Part shown: positions 17,994 to 27,165 of the stretch, one piece after another
Layout of the letters: each line of letters opens with the position of its first letter
How positions within the stretch are numbered: position 1 is the stretch's first letter
Source: DATKJS01 sp050015275
GTDB lineage: Bacteria; Acidobacteriota; Aminicenantia; Aminicenantales; Saccharicenantaceae
Assembly: GCA_050015275.1 (NCBI GenBank)
Contig: JBEKBS010000010.1
Coordinates: 84,927-148,926, forward strand
Reading direction: 5' to 3'
Length of the DNA stretch: 64,000 nt
Notes under the pieces: model-generated
The model's database searches: none
Seen by the model: only the letters and a program-made list of their open reading frames with translations
What the model was told of the DNA's origin: nothing
Translations under genes and position numbers: made by a program

Positions 17994-18953
17994 GTGTCCG
18001 AATATTCCATCGAAGTGAAGTCCTTGACCAAGAAGTTCGGGGCCTTCACCGCCGTCGATGCGGTCTCCTTTGAAGTCGGACGCGGCGCCATCTTCGGATT
18101 CCTGGGGGCCAACGGCGCCGGAAAATCCACGACCATCCGGATGCTGTGCGGCCTTCTCAACCCGATCTCCGGGACGGCCACGGTCGGCGGCTTCGACATC
18201 ACCCGCCAGCCGGAGCGGGTCAAGAGGGTCATCGGCTACATGTCCCAGAAGTTCTCGCTCTACGAGGACCTGACCGTCATCGAAAATATCCGTTTTTTCG
18301 GCGGCGTCTACGGCCTCGAGCGAAAGGCCATCGAATCGAGGGCTTCCTGGGTCCTGGAGATGGCGGGGCTCAAGGGACGCGAGCGGAGCCTGACCCGGAC
18401 GCTGTCGGTCGGTTGGAAGCAGCGGCTGGCCCTGGGCTGCGCGATCCTCCATGAGCCCCGGATCGTCTTCCTCGACGAGCCCACGGGCGGTGTCGACCCC
18501 GCCGCGCGGCGCCGCTTCTGGGAGCTCATCAACGAGCTCTCCGAGCGGAAGGTCACGGTCTTCGTCACGACCCACTACCTGGACGAGGCGGAATACTGCA
18601 ACGACATCCGGCTCATTCACGCCGGCCGGATCGTGGCCGGCGGCAGCCCCCAGGAGCTCAAGACCAAGTACATCCAGAACCCGATCCTCGAGGTGGCGAG
18701 CGACAGGGTCGTGGACGCCCTTGAGATCCTCCAGAAGGAACCGTGGGTCCTTGAGACGTCCATCTTCGGCACGTCCCTCCACGTCAGCGTCGCCGACGAG
18801 GACGAGGGGCTCCGGCTCGTCCGGGACCGCCTCGGACGCGAGGGGATCGCCATCCACCGGGCCGAAAGGATCATGCCCTCGCTCGAAGACGTCTTTATCC
18901 ACAAGATCGAGGAACAGACCGGAAAAAGCGGAGCGGAGGAGGCGCGGCCGTGA
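17994..18953 (+). CDS. ABC-2 efflux ATPase (YbhF C-half-like)
   Basis: 319 aa. Walker A GANGAGKST (38-46) and Walker B IVFLDEPTGGVD are intact; the signature is LSVGWKQRLALG instead of LSGGQ, a variant also known in the second half of YbhF-type proteins. The GTG start at 17994 is the first one in frame with a GGGAG-like site upstream. It probably dimerises with the product of 15672-16631, giving one canonical and one variant signature. Ends in a GTGA overlap with the first permease. Confidence 0.87.
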   Translation: MSEYSIEVKSLTKKFGAFTAVDAVSFEVGRGAIFGFLGANGAGKSTTIRMLCGLLNPISGTATVGGFDITRQPERVKRVIGYMSQKFSLYEDLTVIENIRFFGGVYGLERKAIESRASWVLEMAGLKGRERSLTRTLSVGWKQRLALGCAILHEPRIVFLDEPTGGVDPAARRRFWELINELSERKVTVFVTTHYLDEAEYCNDIRLIHAGRIVAGGSPQELKTKYIQNPILEVASDRVVDALEILQKEPWVLETSIFGTSLHVSVADEDEGLRLVRDRLGREGIAIHRAERIMPSLEDVFIHKIEEQTGKSGAEEARP

Positions 18954-20122
18954 AAAGGCGTCCTCTCTGCTGCGTCCGGCCCGTTTTGAAAAAGGAGTTC
19001 CTCCAGATCAGCCGGGACGCCCGCTCGCTCCTGTTCATGATCTTCCTCCCGGCCTTCATGCTCCTCATGTTCGGTTACGCGCTGAACTTCGACGTCAAGC
19101 ACATCCCCCTCGCCGTGGTCGACCAGGACGGCAGCCAGGCCAGCCGGGACCTCGTCGACAAATTCCGGACCACCGAATATTTCGACCTCAAAGCCGTCCT
19201 CCAAAAGCCCGGCCAGATCGATATCCTGATGGGCCGGGAGGACGTCCGCACCGCCCTCGTCATCCCGCCCAAGTTCTCCGACGATCTCCTAGCAGGTCGG
19301 AGCCCCTCGGTCCAGGTCATCGTGGACGGTTCGAACGCCACGAGCGGCACGACGGCCACGGGCTACGTCGGCGCCATCCTCCAGAGTTATTCCCAGAGGA
19401 TCACCCTGGAAGCCCTCGAGCGCCAGGGCATCCTGGGGCTGACGGAACCGCTCCGGTCCGAGGTCCGGGTTTGGTACAACCCCGAGCTCCGGAGCGCCAA
19501 GTTCCTCGTGCCCGGCCTGATGGCCTTCATCCTTTCCGTGATCGTCACGGTCTCGACGGCCTTCTCGGTCGTCCGGGAAAAAGAGCGGGGGACAATGGAT
19601 CAGATCAAGGTCTCGTCCCTCCGGCCGCTGGAGCTCATCCTCGGGAAGATGATCCCCTACGTCCTGATCTCGCTCGCCTCGGCCCACTTCGTCCTCCTCC
19701 TCGGCCAGGTCCTTTTCGGCGTCGGGATCAAGGGAAGCTATCCGCTTCTCCTCCTGGCCATAGCCCTGTTCCTCGTCGGGGCGTTGGGCCAGGGGCTCCT
19801 GATCTCGACCATCACCCGGACCCAGCAGGTGGCTTTCCTGATCGCGGCCCTGACGACAATGCTTCCGACCTTCATCCTCTCGGGCTTCGTCTTCCCCATC
19901 CGGAACATGCCCGCCTTCGTGCAGGGCATCACCTACCTCGTCCCCGCCAGGTATTTCCTGGCGGCCCTCCGGGTCATCATCATCAAGGGCGTGGGGTTGA
20001 GGGCCATCTGGCAACAGCTCCTGCTCCTGACGGCTTTTGCCGCGCTGTCGCTCGGGGCCAGCGCAGCCCGGCTGCGGAAGGGCGATGAGGAGCGGCCGCG
20101 CCGGAGGAGGGACGTCCGATGA
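18950..20122 (+). CDS. ABC-2 efflux permease 1 (YbhS-like)
   Basis: 390 aa. N-terminal helix at about 25-45, a large periplasmic domain (about 50-185) with VVDQDGSQASRDLVDKF and VDGSNATSGTTATGY motifs, then five hydrophobic helices (about 185-380). The segment VVREKERGTMDQIKVSSLRP is the ABC-2 coupling helix region. The layout matches YbhS/YhhJ. The GTG start overlaps the ATPase stop. The C-terminal tail is unusually basic (DEERPRRRRDVR), probably cytoplasmic. Confidence 0.88.
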   Translation: MKRRPLCCVRPVLKKEFLQISRDARSLLFMIFLPAFMLLMFGYALNFDVKHIPLAVVDQDGSQASRDLVDKFRTTEYFDLKAVLQKPGQIDILMGREDVRTALVIPPKFSDDLLAGRSPSVQVIVDGSNATSGTTATGYVGAILQSYSQRITLEALERQGILGLTEPLRSEVRVWYNPELRSAKFLVPGLMAFILSVIVTVSTAFSVVREKERGTMDQIKVSSLRPLELILGKMIPYVLISLASAHFVLLLGQVLFGVGIKGSYPLLLLAIALFLVGALGQGLLISTITRTQQVAFLIAALTTMLPTFILSGFVFPIRNMPAFVQGITYLVPARYFLAALRVIIIKGVGLRAIWQQLLLLTAFAALSLGASAARLRKGDEERPRRRRDVR

Positions 20123-21246
20123 AGGCCGTGCTGGCGATCATCTGGAAGGAGTTCCTCCAGCTGCGGCGTGACCCCCGGCTCTTCCCTGTGATCTTCATCT
20201 CCCCCATCCTCCAACTCCTTCTCATGGGTTATGCGGCCAACCTGGATGTCCGGAATATCCCTTCCGTCATTTGCGACATGGACCGGTCGTCCGCCAGCCG
20301 GGGATTTCTCGACGGCTTCATGAATTCCGGCTACTTCTCCGTCAGTGCGCGTGTCGGGCGGATAGAGGAGATCGACCGATATCTCGACCAGGGCGCCGCG
20401 GCCATGGCTTTCGTCATTCCCCGGGGATTCGGGGACAAGCTGGCCGGCGGGAAACAGGCATCGGTCATGATCATCGCCGACGGGTCGGAAAGCCAGTCGG
20501 CGACGATCGGGGTCAATTACGCGGCCATCATCACGGGGCGATACACCCAGCGTATCATCCTCGAGGCGTTCGAAAAGATGAGGGGATCGGGGGTCAGGCC
20601 GGTCACCGTCAATTCCGAGGTCAGGGTCTGGTACAACCCGGAGCTCAGCAGCCGGAATTTCATGTTGCCCGGTGTGCTGGGCCTCATCCTGATGATCATG
20701 ACGACTTCGCTCGCCTCCCTGGGGATCGTCCGGGAGAAAGAGGCCGGGACCATGGAACAGCTGATCGTGACGCCGATCCGGCCCTATCAGCTCATCGTCG
20801 GCAAACTCCTGCCCTTCGTCCTCATCGGCCTCATCCAATCGGCCTTGGTCGTCTCGGCCGCGAAGTGGTGGTTCCTCGTGCCCGTCCGGGGCAGCGTGCC
20901 GCTCCTTTTTGCCCTGAGCCTGGCCTTCATGCTCAACACCCTCGGCGTCGGTCTTTTCATCTCGACGATCTCGCGGAGCCAACAGCAGGCGATGTTCACG
21001 ACCATCTTCTTCATCATGCCGATGATGCTCCTCGGCGGCTTCGTGTTCCCTGTTGAAAACATGCCCCGGTTTTTCCAGTTCGTCTCCTTTGCCGTTCCGA
21101 CGCGCTATTTCTTCGTCATCATCCGGGGCATCATGCTCAAGGGCGCGGGCTGGCCCGAGCTTTGGGACCAGGCCGCGGCGCTGCTGGCGTTGGGGTCGGC
21201 GCTCCTCGGCCTGAGCGTCCTCCGCTTCCACAAGAAGCTGGAGTAA
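20119..21246 (+). CDS. ABC-2 efflux permease 2 (YbhR-like)
   Basis: 375 aa, paralogous to the preceding permease: N-terminal helix (about 22-42), periplasmic domain with CDMDRSSASRGFLDGF and ADGSESQSATIG, then helices from about 190 to the end. The coupling segment is GIVREKEAGTMEQLIVTPIRP. The two permeases probably form a heterodimer. Starts within an ATGA overlap with permease 1 and ends the operon. No intrinsic terminator is visible in the 71 bp before the convergent gene. Confidence 0.88.
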   Translation: MKAVLAIIWKEFLQLRRDPRLFPVIFISPILQLLLMGYAANLDVRNIPSVICDMDRSSASRGFLDGFMNSGYFSVSARVGRIEEIDRYLDQGAAAMAFVIPRGFGDKLAGGKQASVMIIADGSESQSATIGVNYAAIITGRYTQRIILEAFEKMRGSGVRPVTVNSEVRVWYNPELSSRNFMLPGVLGLILMIMTTSLASLGIVREKEAGTMEQLIVTPIRPYQLIVGKLLPFVLIGLIQSALVVSAAKWWFLVPVRGSVPLLFALSLAFMLNTLGVGLFISTISRSQQQAMFTTIFFIMPMMLLGGFVFPVENMPRFFQFVSFAVPTRYFFVIIRGIMLKGAGWPELWDQAAALLALGSALLGLSVLRFHKKLE

Positions 21247-21317
21247 AGGCCCGCGCACAAGTTCAATCGCAGCCTCCGGCTTCGGCGAAAAAGGGGTTGA
21301 ATTGGTGCTGAATGCCG

Positions 21318-22571
21318 CTACAGGTGCGCCAGGTGGGCCTCGGCCGGCGGGGACGGTCTGAGGACATCAGGCGGCAGCGTCCCGCTCTTTTCAGCGTTCA
21401 CGTAGATCCCGGCGACCGCCAGGTAGAGGACGATGGGAATGAACTGTGATCTCGGGATGGGGGCCACGAGCAGGAACGTAAAGGCCGCGGCCAGCATGGC
21501 CGAGAAGGGACGCAGCTTGGGGGCGGCCAGGACCGACAAGACGAGAAGAGCCAGGGCGATGACGGGATAGAGGCCGCTCGCGCCGATCCAGCCGAAGAAT
21601 CCCGAGATGACATTGGGGAAAAACGTCGTCATGGTGTCCCGGCTCGTGAGAATGAGGTTGAAGAGGATCGTGCTCTTGAAGACGGCCACGACTCCATACG
21701 GCGCCATGATCAAAACCGCCGTGGCCACGGCAATGCCCGAGTCGACAGCGATATCGATGAGCGACCGGAGCCTCTTCGCCTCGAACTTGTTCCAGTAGTA
21801 GGCGGCCATGATGGGCGCGATCAGGAACTTGGTCATCAAGCCGATCCCGAAAAGAACGGCGATGAGGACCCGGTATTTCGTTCGAGGGCGGTCCATTCCT
21901 TTCCTGATCGCCCAGAGGATCAGGGCCAAGGCAAGGAACGTCATGGCCGAATTGATATGGATCGCGTCGAATAGGAAGAAGGGGATAAGGGGCCAGAGAT
22001 ACCTCCGCTTGATCTCGGGAAACGTCCGGATAAAAACCCAACAGGCGAGACCCCGGAGAAGAAGGAAGACGATCGTCATGATCCCGACATTCCAGCGCCC
22101 GGTGATGAGACGCGCAAGATAATAGGGGTAAAGCTCCATGGGGGGGTAGTTGAAATTCCCATAGACGGCCTGCAAAGACTCCCCCTGGTGGAAGATCGTT
22201 CCGCAGGCATAGGGATTTTGCCCCTGATGCATCGCGACGAAAGCCGAGTCGTAATGGCGGACGATTTCGACGTCGGGATGGATCGTCAATAATCCTACGA
22301 CGCCGAGGGCGACGCCGACGAGCAGGACGGCCGCCAGGAATCCCTTTTGGAACACCCACTCCGGCTTGACGCGATAGAGGAGCCAAACCAGGAGCAAGTA
22401 AAACGTCAAACTGATCATGAGCTGGTATTGGTTCCCATGCGGAACGGGCTTGAGGACCGCCATCAACAGGGAAAACAAGAAACAGAGGACGAGAGCGGCA
22501 GGGACGAGACAGTTTTTCCCGAAGCGTATCGGCGGCTCCCGGAGCGCCGAATGCCGAGGTCCTCGATTCAC
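21318..22571 (-). CDS. Polytopic membrane protein, GT87/DUF2029-like glycosyltransferase
   Basis: About 417 aa with roughly ten hydrophobic helices. The loop after the third helix has DSAFVAMHQGQNPYACG and NFNYPPMELYPYY, features of GT87 (DUF2029) polyprenyl-phosphate-sugar-dependent mannosyltransferases. GTG 22571 is preferred, with AGGA upstream, although a TTG at 22589 in the same frame is possible. Convergent with the efflux operon and divergent from the small lipoprotein gene. The transferred sugar is unknown. Confidence 0.7.
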   Translation of the reverse strand: MNRGPRHSALREPPIRFGKNCLVPAALVLCFLFSLLMAVLKPVPHGNQYQLMISLTFYLLLVWLLYRVKPEWVFQKGFLAAVLLVGVALGVVGLLTIHPDVEIVRHYDSAFVAMHQGQNPYACGTIFHQGESLQAVYGNFNYPPMELYPYYLARLITGRWNVGIMTIVFLLLRGLACWVFIRTFPEIKRRYLWPLIPFFLFDAIHINSAMTFLALALILWAIRKGMDRPRTKYRVLIAVLFGIGLMTKFLIAPIMAAYYWNKFEAKRLRSLIDIAVDSGIAVATAVLIMAPYGVVAVFKSTILFNLILTSRDTMTTFFPNVISGFFGWIGASGLYPVIALALLVLSVLAAPKLRPFSAMLAAAFTFLLVAPIPRSQFIPIVLYLAVAGIYVNAEKSGTLPPDVLRPSPPAEAHLAHL

Positions 22572-22729
22572 GGGATTCCTGCCCCCCAATGCAAGGCCTG
22601 TTCGCGCGGGCTCTTTTTTCTTGGTCGCCGGCGGCCAGGCCGAAACGCGCTCATAACTCCCCCATTCGGGACCTTCATTTCGTCATTATCCCCTTAAACC
22701 CGGCACAAATCAAAAAGGAATCCGATATC

Positions 22730-22921
22730 ATGCGACGAACTGTTCTCCCCATTTTCGCCCTCTGTCTGCTCATCATGGGTTGCCACCAAAGACAGGAACG
22801 AGGTCCTGCGGCCAAGCCGGCCCCCCCGGCGGTCACTTCGAACTCGCCGGCCGCGAAAAGAAACTTCCGATCGGCGCTCCGGAGAGCATCAACGGCATTC
22901 GGGCACGCGGTCGGGCCCTAG
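22730..22921 (+). CDS. Small predicted lipoprotein, possibly 3'-degenerate
   Basis: 63 aa: basic N-terminus, hydrophobic core and lipobox-like LLIMGC (Cys near residue 18), then a Pro/Ala-rich linker. AAGGAA lies upstream of the ATG. The last 25 residues are Arg/Ala-rich and look unlike a folded domain. The +1 frame continues with LPIGAPESINGI, which reads more like protein, so a frameshift is possible. The 3' end overlaps the convergent queA end by 4 bp. Function unknown. Confidence 0.45.
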   Translation: MRRTVLPIFALCLLIMGCHQRQERGPAAKPAPPAVTSNSPAAKRNFRSALRRASTAFGHAVGP

Positions 22922-23949
22922 ATGATGAGCATGCAGTCGCCGTAGGAGAAGAAGCGGTACCGCTCCTGGACGGCCTCCCGATAGACGCTCATGATCAAGT
23001 CATGCCCGGCGAAGGCGGCGACGAGCATCAGAAGCGTGGATTTCGGCAGATGGAAGTTCGTCAGAAGCCGGTCGACGACATGAAACTCAAAACCCGGAGA
23101 GATGAATAAGGATGTCGGGCCACGCCCGGGCCGGAGCTCTCCGTCGCGCCAGGCGCTTTCGAGGGTTCGGACGACCGTCGTCCCGACCGCGGCGACGGGG
23201 CGGCCTTCCGTCTTGGCGGCGTTGATGGCGCGCGCCGCGGCGGGGGATATCGAATACCATTCTTCGAGCATCCTGTGCTCGGTCACGACCTCGGCCCGGA
23301 CCGGCTGGAAGGTCGCCAGGCCCACGTCGAGCGTCACCCGCCGTACTCCGATGTCCCTGGCTGCGAGCGTCCTGAGCAGCTCCTTCGTGAAATGGAGACC
23401 GGCCGTGGGAGCGGCGATGGCCCCTTCTCTCCGGGCGAAGACGGTCTGGTACCTGTCGAGGTCTTCGGTCCGAAGCCGGCGGTCCTCCTGGACCCGCTTG
23501 ATGTAAGGGGGCAAGGGGGCGTAGCCGACCGTCTCGAGCTCGGCCCGGACATCCGGCCTTTCAAACCGGAGGACCCGTTTTCCTTCTGCCCCGACCTCCT
23601 CGACAAAGGCCTCGAATCCCGGGCCGAAACGGACCTTATCTCCTGTTTCGAGCTTCCGGGCCGGCCTGCACAGCACTTCCCAAAGGCCGGGCCCGCGCTC
23701 CTCGAGGAACAGGAACTCGATCTTTGCCCCGCCGCGCTCGCCCCAGGCCCTGGCGGGAATGACTTTCGTATCATTGAGGACAACGAGGTCCCCGGCCGCG
23801 AAGAAATCCGGGAATTCCTTGAAGAGGCCGTGGCGGACGCGGCCGGTCCCCCTCTCGACGATCATCATCCGCGAGTCGTCCCGATGGGGGAGAGGGTGCT
23901 GGGCGATGAGCTCGGGCGGCAGATCGTAGTCGAAATCCGAGACCCGCAT
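22918..23949 (-). CDS. queA: tRNA preQ1(34) S-adenosylmethionine ribosyltransferase-isomerase
   Basis: 343 aa. Transfers the ribosyl part of SAM to 7-aminomethyl-7-deazaguanine in tRNA, giving epoxyqueuosine. Family motifs: LPPELIAQHPLPHRDDSRMM at the N-terminus, LNDTKVIPAR, APTAGLHFT, VGTTVVRTLES and FHLPKSTLLML. Normal length. It starts 2 nt after ruvB and is probably translated from the same mRNA. queA-ruvB adjacency is common in bacteria. Confidence 0.96.
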   Translation of the reverse strand: MRVSDFDYDLPPELIAQHPLPHRDDSRMMIVERGTGRVRHGLFKEFPDFFAAGDLVVLNDTKVIPARAWGERGGAKIEFLFLEERGPGLWEVLCRPARKLETGDKVRFGPGFEAFVEEVGAEGKRVLRFERPDVRAELETVGYAPLPPYIKRVQEDRRLRTEDLDRYQTVFARREGAIAAPTAGLHFTKELLRTLAARDIGVRRVTLDVGLATFQPVRAEVVTEHRMLEEWYSISPAAARAINAAKTEGRPVAAVGTTVVRTLESAWRDGELRPGRGPTSLFISPGFEFHVVDRLLTNFHLPKSTLLMLVAAFAGHDLIMSVYREAVQERYRFFSYGDCMLII

Positions 23950-23951
23950 CC

Positions 23952-25019
23952 TCAGTCTTTGAACAGCTTCTTCTGGCCGGAAGGGCGCGCCTTGCCGTGG
24001 CCCGTTCCGGCCGCGTGGGCCCGGGACCCCTCGAATTCATATCCCAGGTGGGCGTAGGCCCGGGGCGTGATCACCCGGCCGCGGGTCGTCCGGTCGAGGA
24101 AGCCGATACGCATGAGGAAAGGCTCATAGATCGATTCGATGGTGTCCTTCTCCTCATCGATGGCGGCGGCGATGGTGGCGATCCCGACCGGCCCGCCGCC
24201 GAAATTCTCGATGATGGTCGCGAGGATCTTCCGGTCCACATCGTCGAGGCCCAACGAATCGACCTCCATCATGTCCAGGGCCTTCCGGGCTTCCCCGGCC
24301 GTAATGACGCCGTCACCCTTGACATCGACGTAATCACGGACCCGCCGCAGGAGGCGGTTGGCCACGCGCGGCGTCCCCCTCGACCGGAGGGCGATCTCGC
24401 CGGCGCCGTCGTCGTCGATCCTGACCTTGAGGATCTTCGCCGACCGCTGGATGACCTGCTTCAAGTCTTCGTCCTTGTAGTAATCCAAGCGATGGATGAT
24501 GCCGAACCGGCCCCTGAGCGGCGCCGTGATCCGGCCCGCCCGGGTCGTTGCCCCGATCAGGGTGAACTTCTTGATCTTGAGCTTGTGGCTCCTGGCGCCC
24601 GGGCCCTGGCCGATGACGATGTCCAGGCTGAAGTCCTCCATGGCCGAGTAGAGGATCTCCTCGACCGAGGGCTGGAGACGGTGGATCTCGTCGATGAACA
24701 GGACCTCTTTGGTCTGCATGTTGGTCAGGATGGCCGAGAGGTCGCCCGTCCGCTCGATGACCGGTCCAGCGGTCGGCTTGATGTTGACGGCCATCTCCTT
24801 GGCGATGAGGTAGGCCAGGCTCGTCTTGCCCAGTCCCGGCGGGCCGTAGAGGAGGACGTGGTCGAGATGCTCGCCGCGCTTTTTCGCCGCCTCGATGAAA
24901 ACCTTGAGATTGGCCTTGATGGTCTCCTGTCCGACGAACTCATCGAAGGTCCGGGGCCTGAGGCTGTCCTCGAAAAGGATATCCTCTTTGGTCCGGATGG
25001 GGCTGAGGATCGCGGGCAT
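23952..25019 (-). CDS. ruvB: Holliday junction branch migration ATPase RuvB
   Basis: 355 aa AAA+ motor that drives branch migration with RuvA. Walker A GPPGLGKTS (59-67), Walker B LFIDEIHRL (107-115), sensor GATTRAG and arginine-finger region, and a C-terminal winged helix ending TPRAYAHLGYEF. The ATG has no evident Shine-Dalgarno; a TACAAT box at 25038-25043 predicts a leader of only about 12 nt. It is separated from ruvA by 87 nt, so it may have its own promoter while sharing an mRNA with queA. Confidence 0.96.
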   Translation of the reverse strand: MPAILSPIRTKEDILFEDSLRPRTFDEFVGQETIKANLKVFIEAAKKRGEHLDHVLLYGPPGLGKTSLAYLIAKEMAVNIKPTAGPVIERTGDLSAILTNMQTKEVLFIDEIHRLQPSVEEILYSAMEDFSLDIVIGQGPGARSHKLKIKKFTLIGATTRAGRITAPLRGRFGIIHRLDYYKDEDLKQVIQRSAKILKVRIDDDGAGEIALRSRGTPRVANRLLRRVRDYVDVKGDGVITAGEARKALDMMEVDSLGLDDVDRKILATIIENFGGGPVGIATIAAAIDEEKDTIESIYEPFLMRIGFLDRTTRGRVITPRAYAHLGYEFEGSRAHAAGTGHGKARPSGQKKLFKD

Positions 25020-25037
25020 CGTTGTTGGCTCTATGTT

Positions 25038-25043
25038 ATTGTA
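25038..25043 (-). promoter_or_regulatory. Possible ruvB -10 box
   Basis: TACAAT on the minus strand, 18 nt before the ruvB start codon; no good -35 element seen. It would give a very short leader lacking a ribosome site. Confidence 0.35.
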
Positions 25044-25106
25044 CTCAATAAGTCCTGGAAAACAATCAGGAAATTCCGAGGGACGGCCCCGCTTCCTGGA
25101 CGGCCC

Positions 25107-25694
25107 CTAGATCCTCGCCAAGCGCTTCAAGCAGTCTCTGAGGAGCTTCTCGAAGCCCGCGCCGGACTTCCGGGCGCCGATGGCCTGGTCCACGACCCGT
25201 TCGACCTCCTTCCGCCGGAAGCCCATGTTGAGGAGGGCGGAGATGAGGTCCTCCCTTTCCGGGGACCCCTTGGCGGCCAGGAGCTTTTCCTTCTTTTCGA
25301 GCTTGTCCTGGAGTTCCATGGTGATCCGGAGGGCCGTCTTCTTCCCGATGCCGGGGACGAGCGCGATCCGGGCGACGTCGCTCTTGCGGATCGCCTCCTC
25401 GAGGTCCCCGGGCTCGATGCCCGAGAGGATATTCATGGCCAGCTTGGGGCCGATCCCGGAGATCCCGATGAGCTTGAGGAACATGTCCTTCTCTTCCTGG
25501 GCGGCGAAGCCGAAAAGGGAGAGAGAATCATCGGTCATGTGGGTGTAGATGAGGAGCTCCACCGGCTCCCGGACTTCGCCGAGCTTGAAATACGTGCTGA
25601 GGGGGATCGTGGCGCGGTAACCCACGCCGCCGGTGTCGATGATGACCTGGCCGGGGGACTTGTGGATGAGGATCCCTTTGAGGTAGGCGATCAT
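25107..25694 (-). CDS. ruvA: Holliday junction DNA-binding protein RuvA
   Basis: 195 aa. The N-terminal OB domain begins MIAYLKGILIHKSPGQVII, the first helix-hairpin-helix is LIGISGIGPKLAMNIL, the second is ALVPGIGKKTALRITMEL, and domain III, which binds RuvB, lies at the C-terminus (NMGFRRKEVERVVDQA). Binds four-way junctions and loads RuvB. The start overlaps ruvC by ATGA (25691-25694). Confidence 0.96.
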   Translation of the reverse strand: MIAYLKGILIHKSPGQVIIDTGGVGYRATIPLSTYFKLGEVREPVELLIYTHMTDDSLSLFGFAAQEEKDMFLKLIGISGIGPKLAMNILSGIEPGDLEEAIRKSDVARIALVPGIGKKTALRITMELQDKLEKKEKLLAAKGSPEREDLISALLNMGFRRKEVERVVDQAIGARKSGAGFEKLLRDCLKRLARI

Positions 25695-26194
25695 GACGGG
25701 TCCGGTCCCTCCACTTTGATCTGGGAGAGCCGGCAGTTGAGGTGGCAGATCGCGGCGGCCAGGGCATCCGACGCGTCGAGCGGAAGGCGGTCGTCGTCGA
25801 GGCCGAGGAGCGCCTGGACCATGGTCTGGACCTGCTCCTTGTCGGCCTGGCCGTAGCCGGTCACGGCTTTCTTGATCTCCAGGGCCGAGTATTCATGGAA
25901 GCCGCAGTCCGTCCCGGCGATGGCGACGAGGACCGCCCCCCGGACCTGTCCGAGGAGCATGGCCGTCTTCACGTTCTTGGCGTAAAAGGGGTTCTCGATG
26001 GCCGCCTCGTCCGGCGCGTAGGCACGGATGAGCTTCCCGATCTCCTCTCGGATCTCATTCAGCTTCTTGAAGAAGGGGAGGCCGGGGCTCGGCTTGATGA
26101 CGCCGTAGGCGACAGGCCTGGCCCGGTCGCCGTCGTTCTCGATGATCCCGAACCCGGAGGACTGGAGGCTTGGATCGATCCCGAGGACCCGCAT
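25691..26194 (-). CDS. ruvC: Crossover junction endodeoxyribonuclease RuvC
   Basis: 167 aa resolvase of RNase H fold. ATG 26194 gives the standard N-terminus MRVLGIDPS with Asp6 as first catalytic residue; further acidic residues are in AAIENPFYAKN and the C-terminal LPLDASDALAAAICH. The longer upstream frame is Arg/Ser-rich shadow sequence. It follows yebC by 16 nt and overlaps ruvA by 4 nt, giving the common order yebC-ruvC-ruvA. Confidence 0.95.
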   Translation of the reverse strand: MRVLGIDPSLQSSGFGIIENDGDRARPVAYGVIKPSPGLPFFKKLNEIREEIGKLIRAYAPDEAAIENPFYAKNVKTAMLLGQVRGAVLVAIAGTDCGFHEYSALEIKKAVTGYGQADKEQVQTMVQALLGLDDDRLPLDASDALAAAICHLNCRLSQIKVEGPDPS

Positions 26195-26210
26195 GGACCT
26201 TGAACGGCCG

Positions 26211-26966
26211 TCAGCCGGCTTGGGAGAAGCTGGCGATCTCCTCTTCGGAAATGTCGAAATTGGACGAGACGTTCTGGACGTCGTCGTGGTCCTCAAGCTC
26301 CTCCATCAGCCGCAGGACCTGATGGGCTTCCTTCCCCTGGACTTTGATGTAGTTCTGGGGAAGGTAGCCGACGTCCGACGCCGAGATTTCGATATTGTTC
26401 TTCTTGAGGGCCTCGACGACCGCCTCATATTTTTCGGGCGAGGTCGTGATCTCGAAGATGGAACCGTCGTCCCGGAGGTCGTCGGCGCCGTTCGACAGGG
26501 CGATGTCCATGAGCTGGTCCTCATCGGCCTTGCCCTTTTCGACGTCGATGTAGCCCATGCGCTTGAACATCCAGGCGACGCATCCGGATTCTCCGATCCG
26601 TCCGCCGTTCTTGGCGAAGACGTGCCGGAGCTCGGAGACCGTCCGGTTCTTGTTGTCGGTCACGGCCTGGATGAAGATCGCGACCCCGCTCGGGCCGTAG
26701 CCCTCGTAGGTAACTTCCTCGTATTGGGCGCCCTCGAGCTGGCCGGTGCCCTTCTGAATGGCCCGCTTGATGTTGTCGGCGGGCATGTTCATGGCCCGGG
26801 CGTCGTTGATGCCCTTGCGGAGGCGGGGGTTTTTGTCGGGGTCCCCGCCGGCGGCCCGGGCGGCCAAGCTGATCTCCCGGATCAGCTTGGTAAAGACCTT
26901 GCCGCGCTTGGAGTCGGTCGCGGCTTTTTTATGCTTGATGGAAGCCCATTTGGAATGTCCGGACAT
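26211..26966 (-). CDS. YebC/PmpR-family transcription/translation regulator
   Basis: 251 aa, typical length. Starts MSGHSKWASIKHKKAATDSKRGK, the invariant family N-terminus; other motifs are NPRLRKGINDARAMNMP and YEGYGPSGVAIF. Family members act as DNA-binding regulators or, as shown for YebC-like proteins, help ribosomes at polyproline stretches. AAGGAGAGG precedes the ATG and an extended -10 (TGTTAAAAT) lies at 26997-27005. First gene of the yebC-ruvC-ruvA operon. Confidence 0.95.
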   Translation of the reverse strand: MSGHSKWASIKHKKAATDSKRGKVFTKLIREISLAARAAGGDPDKNPRLRKGINDARAMNMPADNIKRAIQKGTGQLEGAQYEEVTYEGYGPSGVAIFIQAVTDNKNRTVSELRHVFAKNGGRIGESGCVAWMFKRMGYIDVEKGKADEDQLMDIALSNGADDLRDDGSIFEITTSPEKYEAVVEALKKNNIEISASDVGYLPQNYIKVQGKEAHQVLRLMEELEDHDDVQNVSSNFDISEEEIASFSQAG

Positions 26967-26996
26967 CGTCCTCTCCTTAATCTGATGAGCTCCAGG

Positions 26997-27005
26997 ATTT
27001 TAACA
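26997..27005 (-). promoter_or_regulatory. Extended -10 promoter of yebC-ruvCA
   Basis: Minus-strand TGTTAAAAT: a TG-n extension plus TAAAAT. Predicted leader of about 25 nt with AAGGAGAGG. Confidence 0.5.
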
Positions 27006-27146
27006 CAAATAGAAGGCCGGTGCAAACGGCCGGGCGAGGGCGCTGCCGGGGATCTTGCCGCCGCTGTAAGGACATCGTCCAAGCCCGGCCATCCGGGAGC
27101 CCCCAGGCCCGCGCCCCCCGTCAGAAAGCCGGGGGGACGGCTAAAT

Positions 27147-27163
27147 CCTATCATTATGATAGG
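27147..27163. promoter_or_regulatory. Palindromic operator candidate before the copper-ATPase locus
   Basis: Perfect inverted repeat CCTATCA-TTA-TGATAGG, extended on both sides by AAT/ATT with one extra base. It ends 2 bp before the -35 box of the adjacent promoter, so a protein bound here could block or recruit polymerase. The cognate regulator is not encoded nearby. Confidence 0.6.
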
Positions 27164-27165
27164 GA

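Noticed and set aside
18451..20088. 545-aa plus-strand ORF across ATPase and permease genes
   Set aside because: Ser/Arg/Pro-rich out-of-frame reading; two real genes with Walker and ABC-2 motifs and a GTGA overlap occupy the region.
23997..25856. 619-aa plus-strand ORF over ruvB, ruvA and ruvC
   Set aside because: Antisense to three unmistakable ruv genes; no domain.
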